Assembly: GCA_963698715.1 (NCBI GenBank)
Contig: CAVORW010000004.1
Span: 434,001 to 498,000, forward strand
DNA from: CAWHJB01 sp963698715
GTDB lineage: Bacteria > Chloroflexota > Anaerolineae > Anaerolineales > UBA4823
DNA: 64,000 bases
Direction of reading: 5' to 3'
Numbering within the stretch: the stretch's first letter is position 1; every line of letters starts with the position of its first letter. The position numbers and the translations under genes are program-made. The notes under the pieces are model-generated. The model saw only the letters and a program-made list of their open reading frames with translations, ran no database searches and was not told the DNA's origin. Shown one piece after another: positions 35,215 to 46,600 of the stretch.

Positions 35215-36273
35215 ATGGATCAATGGTCACTACGGACCGAAATTCTGACAATCACCCACCGCTGGCCTATCATTGTATTCTTTATTATAGTTGGCAGCCT
35301 GGTTGGATGGGGGGCAGCGCGGATTTACCCGTCCCCTTACCAGGCAGCTGCTGAGTTATACGTAGGCCTCGATGTCTATCGCTGGGCGAAGGACCAGAAT
35401 GTCCTCAGGTTCACGGGCGGCGTCCCCTTTAATTTTCCAGACGATTATAAGAACTGGCAGATGGCAAACTTGAACGTGATTATTCTGACAGATGATGTCA
35501 AAAGGGAAGTGCTTCGCCGATTAAGGGAGCGAGATTCTTATTGGTTAGATGTCAGCAGAGAACAGCTAAGCGATATGATGGAAGTTTATTGGCGAAATGC
35601 TGGAAGATGGAGGATTGTGGTCAACAATCCGCAGCCGCAGCATGCGATTCAGGCAGTTGAAATCTGGCAGGATGTCTCAATCGAGTTAATCCAAACCGCC
35701 ACTTTCCACGCTCGCAACACCATGCTGTTCGATATCCAATTGCAATCGATCGCCTCCCAACAAAACCAGACTCAGGTAGAACTGGCAGCCCAGCAAGAGC
35801 TACTTCAGGCATTCGGCCGTTTGCAAACCGAGATCGCTCAAATATCTGCCGATCAAGCTGTACCCGTAGATCTGCACTCGCAACTTCAAACGCTGGCAGC
35901 TGCCAGTGCTCAAGATACTCCAGGCTGGAGCATCTTGCTGAAAGAGCTGCCGGCAGCCGATTCTCAACCCATCCATTATCAGGAGTGGGCTACCGGTGTT
36001 CAGGCTTTACTCCAGGAAGAGGTGCAGATTTCCCAGCTGGCATTGAACCGGATGGAAATCGAATGGGATCAGACCATAGAGTCGTTCACCGAAGCCTCCC
36101 AAAGTTCCCGGGGAGTATCACCCACCCTGGAGGTCGAGAAGATTTCCGACTCCATCGAGCCTGCTATCCGGATCCGACCGACCAGCACGCTGGCCTTGAT
36201 CGGAGGATTGCTGGGCTTGGTCATCTGGGGGCTATACTGGGCTGGGTGGCTGACGTTAAGGGCCCGCAGATGA
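35215..36273 (+). CDS. Wzz-like polysaccharide chain-length/co-polymerase protein
   Basis: 352 aa from ATG 35215, chosen because GGAG sits 9 bases upstream; the frame is open back to ATG 35092, inside the WecA-like gene. Two membrane segments flank a large extracytoplasmic helical region: IIVFFIIVGSLVGWGAARIYP near the start and TLALIGGLLGLVIWGLYWAG near the end. This is the Wzz/PCP topology, with YQAAAELYVG after the first segment. No tyrosine-kinase domain is fused. Its end overlaps the next ATG. Confidence 0.75.
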   Translation: MDQWSLRTEILTITHRWPIIVFFIIVGSLVGWGAARIYPSPYQAAAELYVGLDVYRWAKDQNVLRFTGGVPFNFPDDYKNWQMANLNVIILTDDVKREVLRRLRERDSYWLDVSREQLSDMMEVYWRNAGRWRIVVNNPQPQHAIQAVEIWQDVSIELIQTATFHARNTMLFDIQLQSIASQQNQTQVELAAQQELLQAFGRLQTEIAQISADQAVPVDLHSQLQTLAAASAQDTPGWSILLKELPAADSQPIHYQEWATGVQALLQEEVQISQLALNRMEIEWDQTIESFTEASQSSRGVSPTLEVEKISDSIEPAIRIRPTSTLALIGGLLGLVIWGLYWAGWLTLRARR

Positions 36274-37754
36274 ACGATCGGCTATCATCAATTCTCAATG
36301 GTATTGCAAAGCTAGCCTGGGTGCTCTTCCTGGTAACATTACCAGTTACCAGTTTTCCTTACTTCCCGCCCACCTTTGGAGGAGGCACCCTGGTACGCCC
36401 GCTATCAGTTTACCCTTTACTCGTGCTGTTGGTCCTTGTGACTATTCCTCGGTTGTTCACGCGCACTTTACCCAAAGCAACTCTGTCTTTGCTGCCATTT
36501 GCATTAATTGCTATTGCCAGCTCCGTATTGTCTTTGCTGCGAAATATCGAACCTGTGCTAGGCGTCTCAGTCATTGAACGAGTTGCCAGAGCTATGATCA
36601 CTCTCGGGGTAGGTGGGGCAATCTATCTGACGATCGTTCTCTGGCCACGCTCCATCGCTGAATTGAAAGCCTCCTTACGATGGCTTTATACCGGCATGGG
36701 CATAGCCATGTTTGTCGGCTCGCTCCAGGCAATTTACATAATCCATTTCACGCCAACCTGGTATACATGGATGAACGAGCTGCAGAAATATATCTCCACT
36801 CGCCGGTTGATTAACAACCGTATTTCTGGTTTAACTTATGAACCCAATTGGTTTGCCGAGCAAATCAGTTTTATGCTGCTACCCTGGCTGTTGAGCTCAG
36901 TCTTGAATGATTATTCAGCCTTCAAATGGCGCTGGAGAAAGGTGACCATAGAATGGATCTTGTTGCTCTGGGCAATCGGTTTGCTACCGTTAACGTTTTC
37001 GCGGGCAGGCATCTTGAATCTGGTTGGGCTGGCCTTTGCCGGCCTCATCTTCTTTCGATACCGTCCCGGCTCATATTCAGCCAGCAGGCTGGATAATACC
37101 CGCGTTAAACGTAAAAGATGGGTCCGGCGATTGGTTGAAGTGGGATTGGCAATCACAGTAATTTTTGGCTCTATTTTTGTAGCCGGAACTCGGAATGAAT
37201 TTTTTAGCCGATTGTGGACTTACTGGCTTACCAAAAACAATCCGACTGTAGCAGGATACATTAAAAATTTGGGTTTTGGGGCGCGCTTCACTTACAGTGA
37301 AACAGCATTTAATACCTACAGCGCCTTCCCGGTCCTGGGAGTAGGTTTGGGTAACTATGCTTTCTTCTTCGAAGAAATGCTGCCAGACCGACCTATCAAC
37401 CTGACACCGGAAGTACTAAGATTGATTACCCCAGAAGAAGGCCGGAACCGGTTGATCACTGCAAAAAATTTTTATTTGCGCCTTTTGGCAGAGACCGGTA
37501 TCGTTGGAACCGCAGCCTTCATCGCTTTTCTGGCAGCAGTGGCAGGTTGCGCGCTCTATCTCTGGTTGTCGCCTGACCGGGGGCCAAGTTACTGGGGTAC
37601 AGCAGGGTTGCTGGGCATCCTGGCATTTACTCTTTCGGCCTTTTCCTTTGACTCCCTGGCCCTGCCCAATATGTGGGTGATCTTGGGATTCACAACCGCA
37701 GCAGCAACTATTTATCAAAAACAGGACTTTGTGGCCTCCTCGCTTAATTCGTGA
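36270..37754 (+). CDS. O-antigen polymerase/ligase-like membrane protein (Wzy/WaaL family)
   Basis: 494 aa from ATG 36270, in the ATGA overlap with the Wzz-like gene; the frame is open further upstream but that would overlap most of it. About 11-12 hydrophobic segments with one large extracytoplasmic loop (residues about 310-410, NEFFSRLWTYW onward). It has the ligase-type signature LPLTFSRAGILNLVGLAFAG and GVGLGNYAFFFEEML. It likely links or polymerises the glycan on the outer face. It is the last gene of the polysaccharide locus. Confidence 0.82.
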   Translation: MNDRLSSILNGIAKLAWVLFLVTLPVTSFPYFPPTFGGGTLVRPLSVYPLLVLLVLVTIPRLFTRTLPKATLSLLPFALIAIASSVLSLLRNIEPVLGVSVIERVARAMITLGVGGAIYLTIVLWPRSIAELKASLRWLYTGMGIAMFVGSLQAIYIIHFTPTWYTWMNELQKYISTRRLINNRISGLTYEPNWFAEQISFMLLPWLLSSVLNDYSAFKWRWRKVTIEWILLLWAIGLLPLTFSRAGILNLVGLAFAGLIFFRYRPGSYSASRLDNTRVKRKRWVRRLVEVGLAITVIFGSIFVAGTRNEFFSRLWTYWLTKNNPTVAGYIKNLGFGARFTYSETAFNTYSAFPVLGVGLGNYAFFFEEMLPDRPINLTPEVLRLITPEEGRNRLITAKNFYLRLLAETGIVGTAAFIAFLAAVAGCALYLWLSPDRGPSYWGTAGLLGILAFTLSAFSFDSLALPNMWVILGFTTAAATIYQKQDFVASSLNS

Positions 37755-37839
37755 AGTGAAAAGAGGAGATTGTGTTGTGTGAAAGAACTCCTCGCCACAA
37801 CGCTGTCCATAGAACTCATGAACAGGAGTAGTTTAGCGA

Positions 37840-39891
37840 ATGAAACGTTCAACATCTATGATCATTATTATCGTTGGGCTGATATTATTTTTAATGGCCT
37901 GTTGTATTTGTCTATCCTTGATTGGAGGAATTTTCATAATACGGAGCTCAAATAGTTCGAACACAAACGCTCCGGGAATCAGCGGTCCCACCCCCGAAGT
38001 CATCCGACCCACCAATTTGCCTCCGGATACCCCGGGACCTGACGTTACCTTCCCCCCAGATCTGCCGTCTGGCTATTCCCCCATTACCGAAACTTTGGCA
38101 ATATTAGATAATACAATCGTACCGATTAACAACCTGCCTGACCTGGCACGCCGGCTGGAGGGAAAACAGGATATACCAAACACAATCGAGCCCCCGGCCA
38201 GCCCTTTTAGGGTTGGTGAACAGCAAAGTTTTTGGGTTTCCAATGTTGACAGCAATGAAAACTTCCAAATCGACGCCACGCTGCAATATATTACCGATCA
38301 TGTCTATTTCTGGATTGAGGATGGCGTGTCATTCCGCTCTGGGGAGCTTCAACAACTGGCCGATACCTTCGAACGCAATATTTTTCCAACCAACCGAGAA
38401 TTTTTCGGCAGCGAATGGTCGCCGGGTGTAGATGGCGACCCACACCTGTATATTCTATATGCCAGTGGTTTGGGATCGACCCTGGCAGGCTATTTCTCGT
38501 CTGCTGATGAGTACCACCCCGATGCGCATGAATATTCCAATGCCCATGAGATGTTCCTCTTGAACGCTGACAATGTTAGCCTGGGTGAAGAATTTGCTTA
38601 TGGCGTTCTGGCGCATGAATTTCAGCATATGATCCATTGGTACCGTGACCGCAATGAAGAGACCTGGATGAATGAAGGGTTTTCCGAGCTTGCCATGTTC
38701 TTGAATGATTATGATGTGGGTGGTACAGACTATATTTATACCCTCGATCCAGACATCCAATTAACAGATTGGCCGAATGGCAATAACGACACTGGTCCAC
38801 ATTATGGGGCTGCTTTTCTGTTCGTTAATTATTTCCTGAACCGGTTTGGTGAAGATGCAACTAAGGCTGTTGTGGCTGATCCTGCCAATGGCATGGTATC
38901 TATTGACCAGGTATTAACCAGCCTGGATGCGGTCGACCCGCTCACCCAAAGGACTATTCAAGCCGACGATGTCTTCGCAGATTGGGCTGTGGCTTCTTAT
39001 TTGCAAGATGAGCGCGTTGGCGATGGTCGCTATACGTATGCCAATTATCCGGCAGCCCCGCAGCCATCCGAGACCGAGTCGGTCAGCTCATGTCCACTGG
39101 ACTATCAAACACGGGATGTACACCAATATGGAGTTGATTACATCCGCATTAATTGCACTGGCAGTTATACCATTCACTTCGAAGGATCCATTCAAACCAG
39201 TGTTGTGCCTGTTGACCCGTTCTCGGGGGTTTACGCTTTCTGGTCGAACCGAGGGGACGAATCAGATATGACCCTGACTCAGAACTTCGATTTTAGCGAA
39301 GCTTCCGGTCCGCTCACCTTTTCTTATTGGACCTGGTACGACCTGGAGCAAGATTACGACTACCTGTATTTGGCCGCATCCACGGATGGAGAGAACTGGC
39401 AAATTTTGACCACACCTTCCGGAACTGCAGAAGACCCCTCCGGCAACAGTTATGGATGGGGATATAACGGTGAGAGCGGAAATGGTCCTACCTGGATCCA
39501 GGAAAGCGTAGATATATCTCAGTTCGCCGGGCAAAAGGTTCAACTGCGGTTTGAATATGTCACAGATGCGGCCGTGAATGGCCAGGGCTTCCTGCTGGAT
39601 GACGTCGCGATCACGGAAACGGGTTACTTCTCCGATTTTGAGTCTGATGATGGCGGTTGGGTCGCAGATGGGTTCGTGCGTATCCAAAATGTCCTGCCGC
39701 AGACTTATCGGCTGTCTGTGATCCATCTTGGCCAAAATTCGACAGTAGACCAGTACAATTTATCCGGAAACAACGTCATTGATATTCCCATCGAGATCGG
39801 CGATGGAACCGATGATGTCGTCCTGGTGGTGTCGGGAACAACCCGCTTTACAACCCAAAAAGCGGCCTATCGTTTCAACATTCAACCTTAA
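37840..39891 (+). CDS. Secreted/membrane-anchored zinc metalloprotease with HExxH motif
   Basis: 683 aa. N-terminal membrane segment (MIIIIVGLILFLMACCICLSLIGGIF), then a Pro/Thr-rich linker. The active site is H259-E260-F-Q-H263 in LAHEFQHMIHW, with a downstream Glu in ETWMNEGFSELAMF, the gluzincin arrangement seen in hyicolysin (M30) and immune-inhibitor-A-like proteases. The C-terminal part has an immune inhibitor A/MAM-like beta domain (FDFSEASGPLTFSYWTWYDL, QLRFEYVTDAAVNGQGFLLD). It lies 85 bases after the glycan locus and is probably a separate unit ending at the hairpin at 39923. Confidence 0.8.
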   Translation: MKRSTSMIIIIVGLILFLMACCICLSLIGGIFIIRSSNSSNTNAPGISGPTPEVIRPTNLPPDTPGPDVTFPPDLPSGYSPITETLAILDNTIVPINNLPDLARRLEGKQDIPNTIEPPASPFRVGEQQSFWVSNVDSNENFQIDATLQYITDHVYFWIEDGVSFRSGELQQLADTFERNIFPTNREFFGSEWSPGVDGDPHLYILYASGLGSTLAGYFSSADEYHPDAHEYSNAHEMFLLNADNVSLGEEFAYGVLAHEFQHMIHWYRDRNEETWMNEGFSELAMFLNDYDVGGTDYIYTLDPDIQLTDWPNGNNDTGPHYGAAFLFVNYFLNRFGEDATKAVVADPANGMVSIDQVLTSLDAVDPLTQRTIQADDVFADWAVASYLQDERVGDGRYTYANYPAAPQPSETESVSSCPLDYQTRDVHQYGVDYIRINCTGSYTIHFEGSIQTSVVPVDPFSGVYAFWSNRGDESDMTLTQNFDFSEASGPLTFSYWTWYDLEQDYDYLYLAASTDGENWQILTTPSGTAEDPSGNSYGWGYNGESGNGPTWIQESVDISQFAGQKVQLRFEYVTDAAVNGQGFLLDDVAITETGYFSDFESDDGGWVADGFVRIQNVLPQTYRLSVIHLGQNSTVDQYNLSGNNVIDIPIEIGDGTDDVVLVVSGTTRFTTQKAAYRFNIQP

Positions 39892-39922
39892 ATCCGGACC
39901 ATAAGTGGATACACTTAAATAC

Positions 39923-39956
39923 AGTGTGCCGGGCATCGAATGCCTGGCACACTTTT
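39923..39956 (+). terminator. Intrinsic terminator after the metalloprotease gene
   Basis: Stem AGTGTGCCGGGCAT (39923-39936) / ATGCCTGGCACACT (39940-39953) with a single G-T wobble and a CGA loop, followed by TTTTAATG. Lies 31 bases past the stop codon. Confidence 0.8.
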
Positions 39957-40061
39957 AATGTCTCCATTCACTTTTCCATCCACTTTGGCAAAGTCAGCGG
40001 GCCGGGCTGCACTCCTCAGGCACAATCACAAAGAGATAAAGCCCCAAACAGGTGTTGGCAA

Positions 40062-40283
40062 TCAATTTGCTGAACGAGGAGCGCGCATTTCAGCCAGCTG
40101 CTTTTCAAGTTCAGCACGCCGGTCAGCAGCGGCCTGTTTTACATCGGCTTGAATGGTATCCACTCGAGATTGCAGTTGATCACGGAGTTCATCTCCGGAG
40201 CTGGGCGCCAATAGGATCGCCAGAGTCGCGCCGACCATTGCGCCTATCACCATGCCGGACAAGAAGTTCATCAAACCTTTCAT
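40062..40283 (-). CDS. YtxH domain-containing small membrane protein
   Basis: 73 aa on the minus strand. N-terminal glycine-rich membrane segment MNFLSGMVIGAMVGATLAIL followed by LAPSSGDELRDQLQSRV and a charged helix, the YtxH pattern (general-stress or envelope-associated, exact role unknown). The start is well supported by AAGGAGAAAAGT immediately upstream of ATG 40283. Stands alone between the protease and the hairpin repeat. Confidence 0.85.
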   Translation of the reverse strand: MKGLMNFLSGMVIGAMVGATLAILLAPSSGDELRDQLQSRVDTIQADVKQAAADRRAELEKQLAEMRAPRSAN

Positions 40284-40362
40284 ACTTTTCTCCTTTTCAT
40301 TCCCATTTTTCTTTAATTATACTGGATGAATCCAGACTCAAATTCTCCTGCATATCTACATG

Positions 40363-40442
40363 CCTAACCGAAAAGTAGTATATGTGGTTGTTGGTGCGGG
40401 CTGCGCCCGCACCAACAACCACATGCCTTCCGACGATACAGG
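40363..40442. repeat. 80-bp palindromic hairpin repeat, copy B
   Basis: Begins CCTAACCGAAAAGTAGT and contains a perfect 20-bp stem (40382-40401 with 40405-40424) around a TGC loop. It shares with the element at 20357 the outer CCTA(T/A)CCGAAAAGTAGT, the stem base TATGTGGTTGTTG and the 3' CTTCCGAC. The apical part of the stem differs but is paired in both, as expected if structure is conserved. Lies in a 330-bp gap between the YtxH gene and the amylopullulanase that shows nothing else except the terminator at 40581. Confidence 0.75.
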
Positions 40443-40580
40443 AAGTTCCTAAACCTTTGATGGGCTCCGTCAAATTATATAGACCATGTCAAATTAATCA
40501 GGATAAACCACCTTTAGACATGATGTCGTTATAGACCACGCCCCTTGCCCACCAAATCCAGCAGGCAGTGTAGATTAAGA

Positions 40581-40617
40581 AAACCTCCCAGGCATTAGAG
40601 CCTGGGAGGTTTTTTTT
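40581..40617 (-). terminator. Bidirectional terminator at the end of the amylopullulanase gene
   Basis: Perfect 13-bp stem AAACCTCCCAGGC (40581-40593) / GCCTGGGAGGTTT (40600-40612) with a 6-base loop. A T-run follows on the + side. On the minus strand it directly follows the TGA of the giant gene and leads into TTTTCTTAA. Confidence 0.85.
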
Positions 40618-43600
40618 CATCGCCGCACGATATCGAAAATTGGGACCAGTCTTGCCCCCGGGGGAAAATCGCTAACGATCTGCCTGATTATGCTGTTGGC
40701 CTCCTCGATCAGGGGTAAACCCTGTTCGGGGGACAGGATATCTCTGAAAATCAACAGCTTAACCTGCCGGCTGAAGGATTCCATCAAGATGATGGCCACT
40801 CGGGGTCGACCCGTATCCAGCATCTTGAGGGCCAATTCTAGAGTGAATGTAAGAGTTTTCCCTTGGATCTTATTCAGTTCGCCTGTATCAACCAAAGCCT
40901 GTACCTCTTTAACCAGGCTTTTGATCCGTTCTCGTACATTCACTTGCTCGACAAAGACGACTGTGGTACGGCCGGGAACCGTGAAGGTCCCTGTCGCCGC
41001 GTCATAGACGCTCGTTTTGACCAGTGGATCAACCGAGTTTTCTTGAACCGGGTGCAGGCCTAACTCAACACCGATCAGCTGATCGAGCGTAATACTCTGC
41101 GCCTCGTCGTTGGCATTAATCAGAACATAGATGGCCTCGTAGCTAGGATCCAGATCTGACCCGATATGATCCATGATGCTCATAACGATCAGGCCTGGCA
41201 GCTGTCCGGGGCCCGTGTTATGGAAAGCAACTCGCGTCTGGATCTCTTCGGCAGTCTGCAGGCGGAATAGTGCTGAACTGTAGCGGATTTGCAACAACTC
41301 CTGATAGAGCGCCGCGCTTAACTCGATGTCCGCAGCTCCAGGTTTCAAGTCCGGGTTAGCCAGCAATGGACCCATAATCGGCCAGTTTGCCTGGTTAACG
41401 CCGGCAACCGGTAAGCCTGCCCCGAAGTTGTTTTGCTGATAGGTAAAGTCCAGCTTGTTGAACCAGTCACCAGAGTTGTAGCTGTCGCGGTCAAGTGACT
41501 TTGAGCGTAGCAGGTCGCTGCCAGCATGCATGAAGGGCACGCCTTGTCCCAGCAGAACTGTGCTCAGGCCTACATTCTGGATGCGCACCCGATCGGCCAT
41601 GCTGGTTCCCAACGGTATCTTGTACGCGTTGTTATCGTAGAGGGTCTGGTTATCATGCTTCGAGATGTAAGTGATATTCTCCTGCGGGTCCTGGGTGTAC
41701 CCGGCTGGCTGCCCGTTGTAATCCACTTGGGCGCCGGTCACCAGGTTGCCATTGCGATCTACGAATGTATAGCCGGCCAGGTTACCGGCCAATCCAACCC
41801 GAATCTGGTCCGTAAGCAGCAGCAGTTCTGCAAGCTGGTTCGAAGCAGTGTAGGAGATGCTTAGCACGTGGCTTACCGGATCATAGCTGAAGGTGACCAT
41901 CTGGCCAGCCTCGACATTGAAAGCGATGTTTGATCCATTTTGCACACCGCCGGCGCCATAGTTCTCAGCCCAGCTTTCGTTGATGGTTACCTTGGCCTCG
42001 TAGCTCCCGGCCGGGATGCTGCTGGTGGAGAAGGAGTAAATGCCGTCACCATCAGGGTCTTGCAGCCAGGAGCGCAGGCAGTCGGGCTGCCAGTCGCTCG
42101 AGCAGCCGAGCTCGCCCTGGAAGTTGCCCGGCACTGTGGCGATCACCTTGTTAACGTTATCGGCGACCCAGTGGGTAGCATGCGAGTAGTAAAACTTGAC
42201 CTGCGTATCGCTGCCCAGGTTTAAGAGGATATTCGGCCCATTGCGCTCGGCGTTCACGCCGTAGTTTTCATCCCACGAGTCGTTGAGGGTGGCCTTATAT
42301 TCCCAGTTGCCGGCCGGGACTGCAAAGGTTTGCTGCCACACCATATCATTGGTGTCATAAGCCAGATGGGTGGCGGCGCAGTCAGCCTGCCAGTCGCCCG
42401 AGCAGCCGAGCTCGTCCTGCAGGCTGCCGGGGATCGTCACCGCAGACGGCTCTGGGGCGGGTTGTGCGACGGTGTTCAGGGCGTTGGGGTCATAGAACAA
42501 GCCGTTGGCAAAGCCCTGGCGGCGGATAAGGTCCTGCCCGCTGTCAAACGGGCCACCACCTCGCACGGCATCGCGCAAACGGTCGCTGAAGGAACCAATG
42601 CCCGAGCCGCCCAGGTTGAGCTGGGTGGCCTGGATAAAGCGAGCGTCATTGGCTACCTCACCAAAGTTCCAGCCTTCGCCATAGATGTAGATTTCTGATC
42701 CATTGACCCCGCCTCTGGCCTTTGTCAGGGCGTCTAAGTTTGCCCGGACAGCCAGCATATTGGCCAACGAGTGATGTCCCATCAAGTCGAAGCGGAAGGC
42801 ATCGACCTTGTACTGCGTAGCCCAGGTGACCAGTGAGTCGATCATAAGTTTTTCCATCATCTTATGCTCACTGGCCGTATTTTGACAACATGTGCTGGTC
42901 TCCACCGCACCCTGATCATTGAGGCGGTGATAGTAGCCAGGGACGATGCGATCCAGAACCGATTTTTCGGCCTGCCCAGCGGAGTTGGTATGGTTGTAGA
43001 CTACGTCTATAACCACCCTCAGCCCCATTTTATTCAACGCCTGGACCATCTGGCGGAATTCAACGATGCGGGTTGTCCCATCTGGATTAGTGCTGTAGCT
43101 GCCCTCGGGTGTGGTGTAATGATATGGGTCGTAACCCCAGTTGAATCCATCCAGATCATTGACGGCTGTGACAGCCGCTTGCTGTTCCTGCGAATCTGGC
43201 GGATAGGTAGCCAAAACCGCCGGATCAGGCTGCTGCCACTCGGCCTTATTCTCGTTGATGGTGGCAATGTCGAACACCGGCAAAAGGTGCAGATGAGTAA
43301 GCCCTGCCTCTTGCAGTGCGCGCAGGTGTTTTATACCGTTCGTGTTTTTCAGCGCAAAGGCTTTATAAGTGCCTTTGAGTGCGTCCGGCACCGAGGGATC
43401 ATTGACACTGAAATCGCGCACATGGATTTCGTAAATGCTGATGTCTTCCGGCGCTGGCAAATCGGGCTTGCCAAGCTTATCCCAGCCCCCTGGTTTCAGC
43501 GCCGGATCGCTCAGATTGACGATCTGGCTGTGGGTGCTGTTCATCGACAGACTGAATGAATAGGGATCGGTGACCAGGTTGTGCTCCACCTGCCCGGTGG

Positions 43601-46600
43601 AATGCACATAAACTTCCACTTCATACAGGTAGTACCTGCTCTTCCAGAAAGGTGAACCGCCTATGCTCCAGACCCCGCTGTTGGAGTCAAGGGTCATCGG
43701 ATAGGTTACGCTGGTGGCAGCCGGATCGCTGTTATTAAACAGGTGCAGCGTGACGGATTTGGCCGTGGGCGCCCACAACCGCAGGGTGGGCCGATTGCGA
43801 TTCCAGCTCACGCCCAGCTCGCCATCGTAGGCGTACAGGTCGTCCAGCACGCCCGGGATCTGCAGGCCGGTAGCGTCCACCCGCGCGCCATCTTTGACCG
43901 CCAGCACAGCGATCTGGCCTTTTAGGATGTCTGGCACCAATGCCAGATCGGCCGATGGGATCCTTAAGGTAGCCATCCCTGCCAGGTGGCGATATCCATC
44001 CACGCCAGCCGGGAAGGGAGGCGCAAGCAAGAGATTGAGGCAGGTGCCGCCCGTGATCCCCACATCGTCGAGGGCCATGCCGCCGTCAGGCGCGTAACAC
44101 AGCCAGTAGTCCGCGGCCGGGTCAAAGGCGATGGACCAGGCGATGCGGTCTGCAGCCACCCAGTGTGCTTTCTGGCTGTTGATGTCGCCAGGAGACGCGC
44201 CAGCGCCGACGATCGGCAGCACATAGTGCGGCCTGGCCGGATCGGGCCCTACACCTTCAAGCTGCCAGACCTCGTAGCCATATTCTCCCAACACCAGTAA
44301 CTGGTCCGGGCCGGGATCTTTGGTGTCGCCGCGGTGGATGATATACGCCAGTTGGGGCGCGCCAGGCTGCAGCGCGATCTCGAAGTATGGGCCATACGTG
44401 TCAAAACCGGTCGGGCGGACAGGGTCCGTCCAGGAAGGATTGGGCGCAGCCGCGCCGTCCCACACATGCAGACCCCAGAAATCGTTAAAATCAGCGCTGG
44501 TTGGATCGCCGTAGTCGCCATCGGCCCGGTTGTAGTGCAGCGTGGCGTAGTTCTCGGCCGCACCGCGAGTGGGATAAATTGCCACGTCGCCGGATTGTTT
44601 CCACACGGTCGCTACTTGCAGCGGGATGAAGCTCTCATCCGGCCCGGGATCCTTGGTATCGCCCCGGTGGATGATGAAGTTCACCGGCTGGGTGGCGTCC
44701 TGGATGAGGACGTTCCAGTAAGCGCCGTAAGCATCGACGCCATCGAACGGCTTGGGAGCATCCCAAACAGTCGCTTCAGCCGGATCGATGGCGCTGCCCC
44801 ACAGGTGCAGGCCCCAGAAGTTGTTGAAGTCGGGACTGGTCGGGTCGCCATAATCCCCGTCGGCACGGTGGTAGCGGATGGTGACGTACCCCTGGGCCGC
44901 CGCCTGGGAGGTATAGAAGCTGGCGTCGTCATTTTTCAACCAGATTTCGGGACCGTCCGTGCTCGGGTTGAAGAAACGGTCGTCCTGGGTGCCATCCTTG
45001 GTGTCGCCGCGGTGCACGATAAAGCCGACGTTTTGGGCGCCGGGAGTCAGCTCGACCCAGGCGAAGCGGCCGTACTCGTCTTCGCCCAGGAAAGGCTTGG
45101 GGGCAAACCAATCGATCGTCTCTTCAATATCGCCCCACAGGTGCAGGCCCCAGAAATCATTGTAATCGCCCGTGGTGTGGTCGCCGTAGTCGCCATCCGA
45201 GCGCTGGTAGTGGATGACCGCATAGGGGGGCGTGCCGCCCGAACCGCCGGGCTGCACCAGGACTGGTTGGACAGCGCTCACTTCGGCGTAGTTCAAGTGG
45301 CCGTTGAGGTCAGTGACGATGGCGACAAAGTCCAGCATATCGCCTTCGTTAAAACCACCGGGCACGTTCTCCAGGGAGAAGAACACCCGGTAGGGGGCAT
45401 TATCGTCCACGCCGATGACCGTGTAATCGCTTGTGCCGGTCTTGCGCACTGCGAAGGTGACCTCGGCAAAGCGGCCTGCGGCCAAAGACACGCCGACCTC
45501 GATGCGGTCCTGGACTTCGTTTCCATCCAGGACGGAGGTGTCGATATCGATCACCTGGTTATCGCTCAAAGTGCTGAAGAAGATCCCAGGCGCAAAACTG
45601 CTGCCCGGCAGCGCTACATCGGCCCTGTAAATCACGAAGCTCAACGCGGGCACATCCACGGTCACCTGGCCGCTGGCGTCGCTGGCGATGGCAGGGGCAG
45701 TGGTGGGGTAAACCGCTGAAAAGGAGGTGCTCGGGCTATCGGTGCCAAAAGTAGCGCTCTGGGCACTGTTTGCGTTGTTAAAGGCAACGATATACTCGAT
45801 CTTTTCGTCGCGGTCGATGCGGCTTAATGCATAGATACCGGCCGAGCCCTGGCTGTAGCGGTGCAGCTGGGCGCCCGTGCGTAGGGCCTGGTGCGCCTGG
45901 TAGACGGCTGCATACTCACCAAAACTGGCGTAAAGCGGGTGCGTGGAATCGAAGTTGTCGTCGGCAGTTGTGGCGGAGGTGCCCATCAGGTCATCATCGT
46001 TGTAATCCAACACCTGCGATGGGAACATATCCTGGCGAGCGTCTTTATCGCCGCCATCGCCCACAAAGCCCTGTTCGTCCCCATAGTAAATGACAGGAAC
46101 GCCGCGTGCAAAATACATCATCGCGTGAGCCAGCTGCGAGCGGGAGACCTTCTCCGCATCGGGCAGTACGCCATTATCTGCATCCAGGAACCAGCCGAAA
46201 CGGCCACGGTCGTGGTTGCCGATGAAAGTAGGCAAAGCATAAGCGTTGGAGTCTGCGTCGATAAAGTAGTCGTCATTGACGAAGAGATCACGCAGGATAT
46301 CCGATGCGCCGCCTCCCGAAGCGTAGCTGCGCACCTGCTCCTGGAACCGGAAGTCCAAAACCGCGGGGAAATCGGCCGAGCTGGTGAAATGGCTGAGCAG
46401 CACTTCATTTCCGCTGAAGACCTCGCCAAAAATAAAGAAATCGCTCTTGCCGGTGGCCTGCGCGTGCGCCATGATCTGCGGGACAAATTGCTGCCAGAAC
46501 TCCAGGTTAACGTGCTTGACCGTGTCCACGCGGAATCCATCGATATCGTAGTTGCTGATCCAATACTTGTAGATGTCGATCATGCCGTTCACGACGTCGG

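Noticed and set aside
35985..36269. N-terminal extension of the polymerase/ligase-like frame upstream of 36270
   Set aside because: It overlaps the Wzz-like gene in another frame and reads as non-protein sequence; ATG 36270 with the ATGA overlap and immediate membrane segment is a better start.
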